DNA of 64,000 nucleotides. Origin: Nitrosomonadales bacterium (GTDB taxonomy: Bacteria; Pseudomonadota; Gammaproteobacteria; Burkholderiales; Gallionellaceae). The notes below the pieces were generated by a model. That model was not told the origin of the DNA. It ran no database searches and worked only from the letters and a program-made list of their open reading frames with translations. The DNA is taken from NCBI GenBank assembly GCA_016208015.1, contig JACQYW010000014.1, forward strand, positions 62,001 through 126,000. The letters are read 5' to 3'. Shown piece after piece: positions 17,554-26,224 of this stretch; positions within the stretch are counted from its first letter, which is position 1, and each line of letters opens with the position of its first letter. The position numbers and the translations under genes are program-made.

Positions 17554-17577
17554 AAGGCGGGAGTGATCCCGCCTTTT
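17554..17577. terminator. Bidirectional terminator between beta-barrel gene and ribE
   Basis: AAGGCGGGA/gtga/TCCCGCCTT forms a perfect 9-bp stem followed by TT on the plus strand. It separates the plus-strand barrel gene from the convergent ribE, whose stop codon begins at 17578 on the minus strand and overlaps the tail. Confidence 0.8.
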
Positions 17578-18172
17578 ATTTGTCTTCTGCCGTCAGCATG
17601 CGCTCCACATAGCGCGCGATCAGGTCGATCTCCAGATTCACTTTCGTGCCGACCTTCAGTTCGTTCAGGGTGGTCATGTCCAGCGTGTGCGGGATCAGGT
17701 TCACTTCGAACTCCGCCCCGGCGACCTGGTTCACCGTCAGGCTCACCCCGTTGATGGTGATGGAGCCTTTCACCGCGATGTATTTCGCCAGTTGTTGCGG
17801 CGCACGCACCACCAGCCTCCAGCTCTCGCCGATATCATTGAAGGCCACTACTTCACCCACGCCGTCGACATGGCCGCTGACCATGTGGCCGCCCAAACGG
17901 TCGGACAGGCGCAGGGCCTTTTCCAGATTGACATGACCGCCCTGCAACTCCAGTCCGGCAGTGCAATTCAGGGTCTCGCGCGAGACATCGACGGTGAAAT
18001 CGTTGCCGTCGAGTTTCACCACGGTGAGGCACACGCCGTTCACCGCGATGCTGTCACCGAGTTGCACATCATCCATGCCGAGCTGTTCGGTCGCCACGGT
18101 CAGGCGCAAGCCGCCTTCCCTGTCCTGCGCCGATTTGATCAGGCCCACATCCGCAATGATTCCGCTGAACAT
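17576..18172 (-). CDS. ribE: Riboflavin synthase
   Basis: Dismutates two lumazines to riboflavin. The two tandem lumazine-binding halves are evident: MFSGIIADVG...IAVNGVCLTV, then GHMVSGHVDGVG...ITINGVSLTV. The start at 18172 has AAAGGAG at 8-nt spacing; an ATG at 18178 that overlaps the ribD stop would add two residues. 198 residues. It is preceded by ribD but separated from ribB by two opposite-strand genes, so the riboflavin genes here form two transcription units. Confidence 0.94.
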   Translation of the reverse strand: MFSGIIADVGLIKSAQDREGGLRLTVATEQLGMDDVQLGDSIAVNGVCLTVVKLDGNDFTVDVSRETLNCTAGLELQGGHVNLEKALRLSDRLGGHMVSGHVDGVGEVVAFNDIGESWRLVVRAPQQLAKYIAVKGSITINGVSLTVNQVAGAEFEVNLIPHTLDMTTLNELKVGTKVNLEIDLIARYVERMLTAEDK

Positions 18173-18174
18173 TC

Positions 18175-19266
18175 TCATTTCTCCTTTGTGATTCTTGCGA
18201 CGATGCGCAGATCGCCGCCCACCTGCCGCACATCCTGCCATTGCATCGTCACGCGCTGCTGCAACTGCGTGAGCTCGCCCAATTCCGCCATACCGCGCGC
18301 CGCATCGCCCAGCAATTGCGGCGCAAGGTACAGCACCAATTCATCCACCAGCCCCGCCTTCAGTAACGCGCCGTTGAGCGTGCGCCCCGCTTCCACGAGC
18401 ACCTCGTTGATGCCCCGCCGAGCCATATCCCGCATCACGGCATGCAGATCGACTTGTCCGTTCGCACCCGGCAACAGCACTATCTCAGCCCCGCTTTGCT
18501 GCAGCGCCGCGCGTTTGTCCGCATCTGCCGAGGCGGTGTAGATCAGTAGTGCACCGCCGGAAAGGATGCTGGCGTTTGGAGGCATGCGCAAGTGGCTATC
18601 CAGCACGATCCGCAACGGCTGCCGTCCGGCGGGAATCGCGCGCACATTGAGCTGCGGATCGTCTGCCAGCACTGTGCCGACGCCGGTGAGCACTGCACAG
18701 GAGCGCGCACGCCAATGCTGCACATCGCGCCGCGCCGCTTCCCCGGTGATCCATTTGCTGGTGCCGTTGTTGAGCGCAGTGCGGCCATCGAGACTGGCGG
18801 CGATCTTGCTGCGTATCCAGGGAATCCCCCGCGACATGCGCGTGTAAAAACCGATGTTCAGTTCCCGCGCGGCGGCTTCCATCAGCCCGCAATCGGTCGC
18901 GATACCGGCTGCAGCCAGCTTCTTCAAACCTTGTCCGGCGACCAGCGGGTTGGGGTCCTGCATCGCGGCGACCACACGCGTGACGCCCGCCGCGATGAGC
19001 GCATCGGCACAGGGCGGCGTGCGCCCGTGGTGACTGCACGGTTCCAGCGTGACGTAGGCAGTCGCGCCATGCGCAGCCTTGCCGGCCGCGCGCAGGGCAT
19101 GTACTTCGGCATGCGGCTCACCGGCGCGCATGTGCCAGCCCTCGCCGACGACCTTGCCCTCTTTCACCAGCACGCAGCCGACCCGCGGGTTCGGGCTGGT
19201 CGTATGCAGGCCGTGCTCTGCAAGGCGCAATGCATGTGCCATCCACCCGCTGTCGGCAATGATCAT
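18175..19266 (-). CDS. ribD: Bifunctional riboflavin deaminase/reductase
   Basis: The N-terminal deaminase carries the zinc motifs HAEVHAL and [11 protein letters not shown] (about residues 52-85); the C-terminal NADPH-dependent reductase carries SLDGRTA, WITGE and [15 protein letters not shown]. Together they convert the GTP-derived pyrimidine to the ribityl intermediate. 363 residues. It overlaps nrdR by 4 bp. Confidence 0.95.
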   Translation of the reverse strand: MIIADSGWMAHALRLAEHGLHTTSPNPRVGCVLVKEGKVVGEGWHMRAGEPHAEVHALRAAGKAAHGATAYVTLEPCSHHGRTPPCADALIAAGVTRVVAAMQDPNPLVAGQGLKKLAAAGIATDCGLMEAAARELNIGFYTRMSRGIPWIRSKIAASLDGRTALNNGTSKWITGEAARRDVQHWRARSCAVLTGVGTVLADDPQLNVRAIPAGRQPLRIVLDSHLRMPPNASILSGGALLIYTASADADKRAALQQSGAEIVLLPGANGQVDLHAVMRDMARRGINEVLVEAGRTLNGALLKAGLVDELVLYLAPQLLGDAARGMAELGELTQLQQRVTMQWQDVRQVGGDLRIVARITKEK

Positions 19267-19745
19267 GATTTGTCGGTTTCGCGGCGGCGCGGTGCGCGCT
19301 TTCTCACCGCATCGATGGCATCCGAGAAATCGCCGACGTCCTGAAAGCTCTTGTACACGGAGGCGAAACGGATGTAGGCGACCTTGTCGAGCTTGAGCAG
19401 CTCTTTCATCACCATCTCGCCGATCAGGCGCGAACCGATCTCGCGTTCGCCCGAGGCAAAGACCTTCTGCGTGACATGATCGATGGCGGCATCGACCAGT
19501 TCGGTGGACACGGGCCGCTTGTGCAACGCCCGGGTGAAACTGGTGCGCAGCTTCTCTTCATCAAACTCGCTGCGCATGCCGTTCTGCTTGACCACCTGTG
19601 GCATGCGCAGTTCCACCATCTCATAAGTGGTGAAGCGTTTGTCGCATGACAGGCAACGGCGGCGGCGGCGGATGCTGTCGCCCTCCTCGCTCTCGCGGGT
19701 ATCCACCACCTGGGTGTCTGGCCCTTTGCAGAATGGACACCGCAT
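19263..19745 (-). CDS. nrdR: Transcriptional repressor NrdR
   Basis: Represses ribonucleotide reductase genes. The N-terminal zinc ribbon is MRCPFCKG...[14 protein letters not shown]; the ATP-cone follows at about 49-139. 160 residues. It sits 9 bp after glyA and overlaps ribD, an arrangement common in proteobacteria. Confidence 0.95.
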   Translation of the reverse strand: MRCPFCKGPDTQVVDTRESEEGDSIRRRRRCLSCDKRFTTYEMVELRMPQVVKQNGMRSEFDEEKLRTSFTRALHKRPVSTELVDAAIDHVTQKVFASGEREIGSRLIGEMVMKELLKLDKVAYIRFASVYKSFQDVGDFSDAIDAVRKRAPRRRETDKS

Positions 19746-19754
19746 GATTTCTGT

Positions 19755-21002
19755 TTACGCGCCGTAGACCGGGAACTGGGTGGTGAGCTTCTTCACCTCG
19801 CCGACCACGCGCGCGATCACGGCTTCGTCGTTCGGTGCATCCAGCACGTCGGCGATGAGATGTGCCAGCTTCTCGGCTTCCAGTTCCTTGAAGCCGCGCG
19901 TGGTCATTGCCGGAGAACCGATGCGGATACCGGAAGTGACAAAGGGTTTTTCCGGATCGTTGGGGATGGCGTTCTTGTTCACGGTGATATGCGCCTTGCC
20001 CAAAGCCGCCTCGGCGTCCTTGCCGGTCAATTTCTTGGCGCGCAGGTCGACCAGGAACACATGGCTGTCGGTGCGGCCGGAGACGATGCGCACACCGCGC
20101 TCGGTCAATACTTTCGCCATCACGCGCGCGTTGTCGATGACCTGCTTCTGGTACACCTTGAATTCCTTGCTTGCCGCTTCCTTGAACGCAACCGCCTTGG
20201 CCGCGATGACGTGCATCAGCGGACCGCCTTGCAGTGCCGGGAAGATGGCGGAGTTGAGCGCCTTCTCGTGCTCCGCCTTGGCCAGGATCAGGCCGCCGCG
20301 CGGGCCGCGCAGGGTCTTGTGCGTGGTGGTGGTGACGAAGTCGGCGATGCCGACCGGGTTGGGGTAGTAACCGGCAGCGACCAAACCGGCATAGTGGGCC
20401 ATGTCCACGAACAGGTAGGCACCGACGCTGTCGGCGATGGCGCGGAAGCGCTTCCAGTCGATGACCAACGCATAGGCGGAAGCCCCGGCCACGATCATCT
20501 TGGGTTTGTGTTCATTGGCCAGCTTCTGCACCTGGTCGTAATCGATCTCTTCCTTGTCGTTCAGACCGTACTGCACTGCGTTGTACAGCTTGCCGCTGAT
20601 GTTTACCGAGGCGCCGTGGGTCAGGTGGCCGCCGTGGGCCAGACTCATGCCGAGGATGGTGTCGCCGGGCTTGAGCACGGAAACGTACACGCCCTGGTTC
20701 GCCTGCGAGCCGGAATGCGGCTGCACGTTGGCGTACTCCGCGCCGAACAGCGCTTTGGCGCGGTCGATCGCCAGTTGCTCGGCCACGTCCACGAATTCGC
20801 AGCCACCGTAATAGCGCTTGCCGGGGTAGCCCTCGGCATACTTGTTGGTCAGCTGGCTGCCCTGCGCTTCCATCACCGCCGGGCTGGTGTAATTTTCCGA
20901 GGCGATCAGCTCGATGTGATCCTCCTGACGGCGGTTTTCGTTCTGAATCGCGGCCCAAACTTCGGGATCGGTCACGGCAATGGTGTTTTTGGCGGAGAAC
21001 AT
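19755..21002 (-). CDS. glyA: Serine hydroxymethyltransferase
   Basis: Interconverts serine and glycine with tetrahydrofolate. 415 residues from the ATG at 21002. The PLP lysine lies in [14 protein letters not shown]; other signatures are [24 protein letters not shown] and [14 protein letters not shown]. An upstream in-frame extension to 21149 crosses the promoter region and is not needed. A TAGAAT -10 box reading toward glyA lies at about 21047-21052 (reverse strand). Confidence 0.97.
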   Translation of the reverse strand: MFSAKNTIAVTDPEVWAAIQNENRRQEDHIELIASENYTSPAVMEAQGSQLTNKYAEGYPGKRYYGGCEFVDVAEQLAIDRAKALFGAEYANVQPHSGSQANQGVYVSVLKPGDTILGMSLAHGGHLTHGASVNISGKLYNAVQYGLNDKEEIDYDQVQKLANEHKPKMIVAGASAYALVIDWKRFRAIADSVGAYLFVDMAHYAGLVAAGYYPNPVGIADFVTTTTHKTLRGPRGGLILAKAEHEKALNSAIFPALQGGPLMHVIAAKAVAFKEAASKEFKVYQKQVIDNARVMAKVLTERGVRIVSGRTDSHVFLVDLRAKKLTGKDAEAALGKAHITVNKNAIPNDPEKPFVTSGIRIGSPAMTTRGFKELEAEKLAHLIADVLDAPNDEAVIARVVGEVKKLTTQFPVYGA

Positions 21003-21094
21003 GGCAAGTATCCTAAAAATATAGTTGTAAAACAGGAAGGCGCGGATTCTACCACGCCAGGATACGTGCCTTACAAATGCCCCTTGGTCCGCGA

Positions 21095-21111
21095 AAATAC
21101 AGCGGAAGACA
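21095..21111. repeat. Left inverted 17-bp site of the TniQ element
   Basis: AAATACAGCGGAAGACA. It recurs exactly in inverted orientation at 22050-22066, about 950 bp away on the other side of the tniQ-like gene. Paired inverted sites around a transposition gene resemble transposase-binding ends. No TGT...ACA terminus was found outside them, so the true element edges are unknown. Confidence 0.7.
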
Positions 21112-21161
21112 CTCAACCCTTCAAAATCAAGGTGATCAATCAAGACCAATTAACGCCTGTC

Positions 21162-21947
21162 CTATATAAAAGTGGAGACAAATAGTCTTCTGATCGCTCC
21201 TAGACGGATAAATGCAAGAGAGATTGGGCTAACTGCCACAATCGCAAGTGAATGCTCGACCAAAAACGAAGCGCGCCCGCCTGCAAGTTTTCCTCCAACC
21301 ATATCAGCCGCAATCTGCGCAAGACGCTGCAAATCGTTCAGCGTCGTATCTGACCAAACGGCTATCGATTGGGCTTGCTTCTTGGTCCAGTCATCGTTCG
21401 GCCACAGGAATATCTCTCTGTGAACAGAATCGCGGTCGTAAGGTAAGGCTAAGAGCGGAGTACCATGCTTCTGGCAAACCAATACTCCAGGTAGTTGGTG
21501 ATCTCGCCTCCAGTAGGCAAATCCATATTCATTTTCATCGGCGAGAACGCATTCATGGCAGCTGCGGCGAGGAGGGTGTGCATTGAATGCCGACTTGGTC
21601 ATCCCGAGATCCTTCGCCAGTCCTCTGCTGTTGTTACCTCTGACCTGTTCCAAGACACTGGACGCCACGCTTGGATTGCGAAATTGGGTGTAATAGGGAA
21701 TTGTAGTTGCGTTGCGAACGATGGCTTCCGGCGGCCCTAGGCGTATTTGTGTGCTCGCACACAGCTCGTTTAGATGGGATGGGATATGGAAATGCCACCT
21801 ACCTCTGGCCGTGCCAAATAGCTGTAGCCGGGTTTGATCGACGGTCGAATTCCCCGACTTCTCATGGAAGACCGCTCCCCAGGAATAAATGGTCTGGTTG
21901 GGTAACAGAGGGGGCACGAAGGACAAGTTTGAGCGTTTGGGAATCAC
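21162..21947 (-). CDS. TniQ/TnsD-family transposition protein (orphan)
   Basis: 261 residues from a GTG start with AGGAGG about 6-7 nt upstream. The N-terminus (LPNQTIYSWGAVFHEKSGN, then RLQLFG) and the zinc-binding centre (RSCHECVLADENEYGFAYWR, HQLPGVLVCQKHGTPLL; CxxC...CxxH) are typical of TnsD/TniQ, the target-selection subunits of Tn7- and Tn5053-like transposons. The protein is shorter than the ~400+ residue TnsD and stops at TAG 21162. No tnsA, tnsB or tnsC homologue is nearby. The gene looks more AT-rich than glyA and rpoH on either side and is bounded by inverted 17-bp sites, suggesting a transferred remnant or a non-autonomous element. Confidence 0.8.
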   Translation of the reverse strand: MIPKRSNLSFVPPLLPNQTIYSWGAVFHEKSGNSTVDQTRLQLFGTARGRWHFHIPSHLNELCASTQIRLGPPEAIVRNATTIPYYTQFRNPSVASSVLEQVRGNNSRGLAKDLGMTKSAFNAHPPRRSCHECVLADENEYGFAYWRRDHQLPGVLVCQKHGTPLLALPYDRDSVHREIFLWPNDDWTKKQAQSIAVWSDTTLNDLQRLAQIAADMVGGKLAGGRASFLVEHSLAIVAVSPISLAFIRLGAIRRLFVSTFI

Positions 21948-22029
21948 AGCGCCCCTCCTGCCTGAGTCACAACGCGCACGGATATCCTAATTCTCCCAGG
22001 GCTATTCATGGCAGCCAAGGGGAGACAAT

Positions 22030-22066
22030 TGTCTTCCACTGTATTTTTTTGTCTTCCGCTGTATTT
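22030..22066. repeat. Right paired 17-bp sites of the TniQ element
   Basis: Two tandem copies, TGTCTTCCACTGTATTT (22030-22046) and TGTCTTCCGCTGTATTT (22050-22066), 20 bp apart. The second is the exact inverse of the left site at 21095; the first differs by one base. A 12-bp perfect palindrome (agacaattgtct, 22023-22034) abuts them. Multiple spaced sites at an end are typical of Tn7-type transposase binding. Confidence 0.7.
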
Positions 22067-22122
22067 GCGGTAACCACCCCTTTTGGTGCAGCAAGTTTGG
22101 CTGCGGCGAACCTTTCAGCTTC

Positions 22123-22149
22123 TTGGCACTCTCAGTCCGCGAGTGCTAG
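22123..22149. promoter_or_regulatory. CIRCE operator (HrcA site) upstream of rpoH
   Basis: TTGGCACTC - 9 nt - GAGTGCTAG. Both arms match the CIRCE consensus TTAGCACTC-N9-GAGTGCTAA at 8 of 9 positions with exactly the canonical 9-nt spacer. It covers the rpoH promoter, so HrcA bound here would block transcription. Confidence 0.85.
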
Positions 22150-22152
22150 AAT
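22123..22152 (+). promoter_or_regulatory. Sigma-70-type promoter of rpoH
   Basis: TTGGCA (-35, 22123-22128) and TAGAAT (-10, 22147-22152), each 5/6 to consensus, 18 bp apart. The whole promoter is embedded in the CIRCE operator. Transcription would start about 20 bp before the ATG at 22178. Confidence 0.7.
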
Positions 22153-22177
22153 CTTTATATACCAAGGAGGAAATGCC

Positions 22178-23047
22178 ATGAATGCAACCATGAATCTACC
22201 GATGCCGTCTGCCGTGGGCAGTCTGGAGGGGTATGTTCAGGCTGTGAATCGCTTCCCGGTGCTGACGCATGAGCAGGAGCTTGATTTGGCGATCCGCTTC
22301 AAGTTGCAGAACGACTTGGAAGCTGCCCGTCAGTTAGTGCTTTCTCACCTGCGCGTGGTGGTCAGCGTGGCGAGGGGTTATGCCGGTTACGGCCTGCCTC
22401 AGGCCGACCTGATACAGGAAGGTAACATCGGTCTGATGAAGGCCGTCAAACGTTACGATCCGGAGCGCGGGGTGCGTCTGGTTTCGTTCGCCCTGCACTG
22501 GATACGCGCCGAGATCCATGAATATGTGATCCGCAACTGGCGCATGGTGAAGATCGCCACCACCAAGGCGCAGCGCAAGCTGTTCTTCAACTTGCGCAGC
22601 ATGAAGCAGGGGCTGGAACCGCTCAGACCCCAACAGGTCAGCGAGATCGCCCAGCAGTTGAACGTGAGCGAACGCGATGTGGTGGAGATGGAAGCACGAT
22701 TCGCCGGACACGAATTGGCGCTCGACCCGCTCGCAAGCGATGAGGAAGACGCTTACGCGCCCATCAATTATCTGGCCGACAACGAGGAACATGAGCCTGC
22801 CAGCATTCTGGAGGCAAGCGAACATGAGCGTCTGCACACCGCCGGTCTGGCGCAAGCGCTGTCCAGCCTGGATGAACGCAGCCGCCGTATCGTGGAAGCG
22901 CGCTGGCTCCGTGAAGAGGAGGAGCATGCCGCGACTCTGCACGAGTTGGCAGCCGAGTTCAATGTTTCGGCTGAACGCATCCGCCAGATCGAGCAGAAGG
23001 CTTTGAGCAAGATGCAGGCACTGTTGGCACTCCCTGCCAGGGTCTGA
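22178..23047 (+). CDS. rpoH: RNA polymerase sigma factor RpoH (sigma-32)
   Basis: Heat-shock sigma factor. The 289-residue chain has region 2 (DLIQEGNIGLMKAVKRYDPE, then FALHWIRAEIHEY), the RpoH-typical VKIATTKAQRKLFFNLR box, region 3, and region 4 with RQIEQKAL. AAGGAGG stands 7 nt before the ATG. A longer frame beginning at 21707 runs through the TniQ element and is spurious. Control by HrcA through the overlapping CIRCE site would link rpoH levels to chaperonin availability. Confidence 0.97.
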   Translation: MNATMNLPMPSAVGSLEGYVQAVNRFPVLTHEQELDLAIRFKLQNDLEAARQLVLSHLRVVVSVARGYAGYGLPQADLIQEGNIGLMKAVKRYDPERGVRLVSFALHWIRAEIHEYVIRNWRMVKIATTKAQRKLFFNLRSMKQGLEPLRPQQVSEIAQQLNVSERDVVEMEARFAGHELALDPLASDEEDAYAPINYLADNEEHEPASILEASEHERLHTAGLAQALSSLDERSRRIVEARWLREEEEHAATLHELAAEFNVSAERIRQIEQKALSKMQALLALPARV

Positions 23048-23066
23048 AAACCGCAGCGCTGTAATT

Positions 23067-23097
23067 AAAAAGCCGCAGATTTCTCTGCGGCTTTTTT
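23067..23097. terminator. Bidirectional terminator between rpoH and sspB
   Basis: AAAAAGCCGCAG/atttct/CTGCGGCTTTTT forms a perfect 12-bp stem. T-runs on both strands allow it to end rpoH (plus) and sspB (minus) transcription; it touches the sspB stop codon. Confidence 0.88.
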
Positions 23098-23498
23098 CAT
23101 TTCACCACTCTGAGCGTAGGCCTGCCCTGCGGCGGCGGATCTTCCGGCGATTTGCCACTCTTGCCGGTACCGCCGACCGGTGTGGATTCCTGCCCCTGGA
23201 ACACCAGCCCCTGCCCGGTCTCTTTGGCGAAGATACCGATCACTGCAGACATCGGGACAATGATCTGGTGTGCCACACCGCCGAATCGGCCGCCACAGGT
23301 GATGTCTTCGTTGCCCAGCTGCAGGTTGCGCACCGCATCCACGCCGATGTTCAGCACGATCTTGCCGTCCTTGACGTAGGCCATCGGCACTTGCGTGTAT
23401 TCGTCCACCTGCACCGCCAGATACGGCGTGTATCCGGCATCCGCGCACCAGTCGAAGATGGCGCGGATAAGATAGGGCTTGGTGGACGGTTCGCTCAT
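23097..23498 (-). CDS. sspB: ClpXP adaptor SspB
   Basis: Delivers ssrA-tagged proteins to ClpXP. 133 residues; the N-terminal dimer domain reads KPYLIRAIFDWCADAGYTPY, followed by VAYVKDGKIVLNIG-like and FGGVAHQIIVPMSAVIGIFAKE segments. A Gly/Pro/Lys-rich linker leads to the C-terminal RPTLRVVK tail, which is the ClpX-binding module. It lies 12 bp after sspA. Confidence 0.94.
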   Translation of the reverse strand: MSEPSTKPYLIRAIFDWCADAGYTPYLAVQVDEYTQVPMAYVKDGKIVLNIGVDAVRNLQLGNEDITCGGRFGGVAHQIIVPMSAVIGIFAKETGQGLVFQGQESTPVGGTGKSGKSPEDPPPQGRPTLRVVK

Positions 23499-23510
23499 GC
23501 GGACAAACGA

Positions 23511-24110
23511 TTACTTGCGCATCGCCTTTTCGGCTGGCGTCATCGCCTCGATGTAGGCCGGACGCGAAAACAGGCGCTCGGCATACTTCATCAGCGGTGC
23601 GGCTTCCTTGTCGAGCTGGATGCCGTAGTGATCCAGACGCCAGAGCAAGGGGGCGATCGCCACATCGAGCATGGAGAACTCGTCGCCCAGCATGAACTTC
23701 TGCTTGGCAAAGACAGGCGCGATCTGCGTCAGGTTCTCGCGCACGGCGGCTCGTGCCTTTTCCGCGACCTTGGCGTTGCTGCTTTCCAGGCCGGGGATAT
23801 GGCAGAACAGCTCGTTCTCGAAACGATGCAGAAACAAGCGGGCGCGCGCGCGCATCACCGGATCGGGCGGCATCAGTTGCGGATGCGGGAAACGTTCGTC
23901 TATGTATTCGTTGATGATGTTGGCTTCGTACAGGATCAGGTCGCGTTCGACCAGAACCGGCACGGTGTTATAAGGATTCATCACCGCCAGGTCTTCCGGC
24001 TTGTTGAACACATCCACGTCGATAACCTGAAAGTCCATGCCCTTCTCGAACAGGACGAAGCGGCAACGGTGGCTATAGGGATCGGTCGTCCCGGAATACA
24101 GTGTCATCAT
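23511..24110 (-). CDS. sspA: Stringent starvation protein A (GST-like)
   Basis: RNA polymerase-associated protein with a glutathione-S-transferase fold. 199 residues from the ATG at 24110 (AGGTGG 6 nt upstream; a second ATG follows directly). N-terminal thioredoxin-like domain (MTLYSGTTDPYSHRCRFVL, NPYNTVPVLVERDLILYEAN), then a helical domain (YIDERFPHPQLMP, LLWRLDHYGI). Linked to sspB, as usual. Confidence 0.94.
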   Translation of the reverse strand: MMTLYSGTTDPYSHRCRFVLFEKGMDFQVIDVDVFNKPEDLAVMNPYNTVPVLVERDLILYEANIINEYIDERFPHPQLMPPDPVMRARARLFLHRFENELFCHIPGLESSNAKVAEKARAAVRENLTQIAPVFAKQKFMLGDEFSMLDVAIAPLLWRLDHYGIQLDKEAAPLMKYAERLFSRPAYIEAMTPAEKAMRK

Positions 24111-24141
24111 AAAGAACCACCTACACGATAAATCGCAGCAA

Positions 24142-24177
24142 CAAAAAACCAAAAGGCGAAGCTTTAATGGCTCCGCC
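24142..24177 (-). terminator. Terminator downstream of petABC
   Basis: On the minus strand GGCGGAGC/cattaaa/GCTTCGCC forms an 8-bp stem with one G-T pair, followed by TTTTGGTTTTTTGT. It lies 66 bp beyond the petC stop and before sspA, so sspAB probably has its own promoter or depends on readthrough. Confidence 0.7.
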
Positions 24178-24243
24178 CGTTTGGCACTGGGTGAAACGGG
24201 GTGCGCAAGTTACCACAAACACACCCCTGATTTCAATTCGACC

Positions 24244-24969
24244 TCAGTGAACGTCCTTCCAGAACTCTTTCTTCAGCAGATAAGTCAGAATCAGAAGGAT
24301 GAACAGGAAACCGATCACGATATACCCGAGCTTGTAACGCACCAGCTTGGCTGGTTCAGCCATGAAATCAAGAAAGTTGACCAGATCGCCGACTGTCGCA
24401 TCGAACTCCTGGGTGCTCATGGAACCTGGGGCGACCAATTTCAATGTTTTCACTTCATGGCCGCCTTCGTGTTTTTCAACGTGCAATGCCTGATCACCCT
24501 GTAGCGGCCCCAAAATGTTGGGCATCGCGACCAGCGGGAACAGTACGTTGTTCACGCCGGACGGACGGGCTGTGTCCACGTAGAAACTGCGCAGATAGGT
24601 GTACAACCAGTCGTTTCCGCGCGAACGGGCGATCACGGACAAATCCGGAGGTGCAGCGCCGAAAGCCATTTTCGCCGACTCCGAATCCATCGCGGCCTTC
24701 ATGGTCGAACCCAGCTTGCTGCCTTCCGGCAGCAGGCTCTTGATCTCGGCCTCGGTCAGCCCGATGTCGGCCAAGCGGTTGTAACGCATGTAGGCAGCGC
24801 TGTGACACGCTGTACAGTTGGCAACAAAGAATTTCGCTCCGCGTTGCAGCGAAGCCTGGTCGCTCAAACTGGCCGGAGCCTTGTCCAAGTGAGCTTCAGT
24901 GCTGGCGAGCACCATCACCGGCACTGTCGATAACAGCACCAGCATCCATAGTTTCTTGATTAGTTTCAT
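24244..24969 (-). CDS. petC: Cytochrome c1 of the bc1 complex
   Basis: Carries electrons from the Rieske protein to cytochrome c. Signal peptide (LSTVPVMVLAS), covalent haem site CTACH (about residues 52-56), a downstream Met region around FPLVAMPN, and a C-terminal membrane anchor (LGYIVIGFLFILLILTYLL). 241 residues. It is the last gene of petABC, 19 bp after petB. Confidence 0.95.
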   Translation of the reverse strand: MKLIKKLWMLVLLSTVPVMVLASTEAHLDKAPASLSDQASLQRGAKFFVANCTACHSAAYMRYNRLADIGLTEAEIKSLLPEGSKLGSTMKAAMDSESAKMAFGAAPPDLSVIARSRGNDWLYTYLRSFYVDTARPSGVNNVLFPLVAMPNILGPLQGDQALHVEKHEGGHEVKTLKLVAPGSMSTQEFDATVGDLVNFLDFMAEPAKLVRYKLGYIVIGFLFILLILTYLLKKEFWKDVH

Positions 24970-24988
24970 ATCAACGAACCTCTCTCAA

Positions 24989-26224
24989 TTATTTGAACGT
25001 CACGCGATCAGGCTCGGGCTTGCACTTGTCGATCTTGGTGTACCAAGGCATCAAGATGAAGAATGCAAAGTACACCACCGAAAGCACTTGGGAGATCAGC
25101 GTGTAGGTCGGCGTCACCGGCATCATGCCCAGATAGCCGAGACCGACGAAGCTGATCACGAAAGAAGCCAGGAATGCCTTGAAGATCGGGCCGCGATAAC
25201 GGATCGACTTGACCTTGCCGCGATCCAGCCAGGGCAGGAACACGACGGCGATCGCGCCGATACCCATGGCGATCACGCCGGGGAACTGCGATCCAAACAG
25301 GGGCGGAACAGCGCGCAGAATGGCGTAGTACGGGGTGAAATACCAGACCGGTGCAATATGTGCCGGCGTCTGCATCGGGTTGGCCGGAACGAAGTTATTG
25401 GCTTCCAGAAAGTATCCGCCCATATCCGGCGCAAAGAACACGATTGCGCAGAACACGATGAGGAAAGCCACCGTGGCCATGATGTCCTTCACGGTATAGT
25501 AGGGATGGAACGGAATGCCGTCGAGCGGGTGACCGTCCGGGCCTTTGTTCTTCTTGATCTCGATACCATCCGGATTGTTGGAACCCACCTTGTGCAAGGC
25601 GATAATGTGCACGAACACAAGGCCTGCCAGAACCAACGGCACCGCGATCACGTGCAACGCAAAGAAGCGATTCAGGGTTGCATCCGAAATTACATAGTCG
25701 CCACGGATCAGCACGGACAGATCGGGACCGACGAAAGGCACGGACGAGAACAGGTTAACGATCACCTGCGCACCCCAGAATGACATCTGCCCCCAAGGCA
25801 ACAGGTAACCCATGAAGGCTTCGGCCATCAGCGCCAGATAGATGACCACACCGATGATCCACAGCAGTTCACGCGGCTTGCGATAGGAGCCGTACATCAT
25901 GCCGCGGAACATATGCAGGTAGACCACCACGAAAAACATGGATGCGCCGGTGGAATGGACGTAGCGTATCAGCCAGCCCCATTGCACATCGCGCATGATG
26001 TACTCGACCGAAGCAAAGGCAAACAGCGCGTCCGGCTTGTAACTCATGGTCAGGAAAACACCGGTCAGTATCTGTATGACCAGAACCAGCAACGCCAGCG
26101 AGCCGAAGAAGTACCAGAAGTTGAAGTTTTTCGGCGCGTAATACTCGGACAGATGTTCTTTCCAGGTGTCGAGCAAGGGAAAACGGTCATCAACCCAGCC
26201 AACCAGATTTTTCAATAGTTTCAT
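24989..26224 (-). CDS. petB: Cytochrome b of the bc1 complex
   Basis: 411 residues; an eight-helix quinol-oxidising subunit. The haem-ligand histidines lie in the pairs RYVHSTGAS...YLHMFRG and ALHVIAVP...FVHIIALH. The Qo-site motif reads PVWY rather than PEWY, a variant I associate with beta- and gammaproteobacterial cytochromes b. It overlaps the petA stop by one base (TAATG). Confidence 0.96.
   Translation of the reverse strand: MKLLKNLVGWVDDRFPLLDTWKEHLSEYYAPKNFNFWYFFGSLALLVLVIQILTGVFLTMSYKPDALFAFASVEYIMRDVQWGWLIRYVHSTGASMFFVVVYLHMFRGMMYGSYRKPRELLWIIGVVIYLALMAEAFMGYLLPWGQMSFWGAQVIVNLFSSVPFVGPDLSVLIRGDYVISDATLNRFFALHVIAVPLVLAGLVFVHIIALHKVGSNNPDGIEIKKNKGPDGHPLDGIPFHPYYTVKDIMATVAFLIVFCAIVFFAPDMGGYFLEANNFVPANPMQTPAHIAPVWYFTPYYAILRAVPPLFGSQFPGVIAMGIGAIAVVFLPWLDRGKVKSIRYRGPIFKAFLASFVISFVGLGYLGMMPVTPTYTLISQVLSVVYFAFFILMPWYTKIDKCKPEPDRVTFK

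Noticed and set aside
19860-21185. 441-codon plus-strand open frame
   Set aside because: Antisense to glyA and running through its promoter; no recognisable domain.
21707-22177. N-terminal extension of RpoH
   Set aside because: The extension runs antisense over the tniQ-like gene and through the CIRCE promoter; the ATG at 22178 has an ideal ribosome site.
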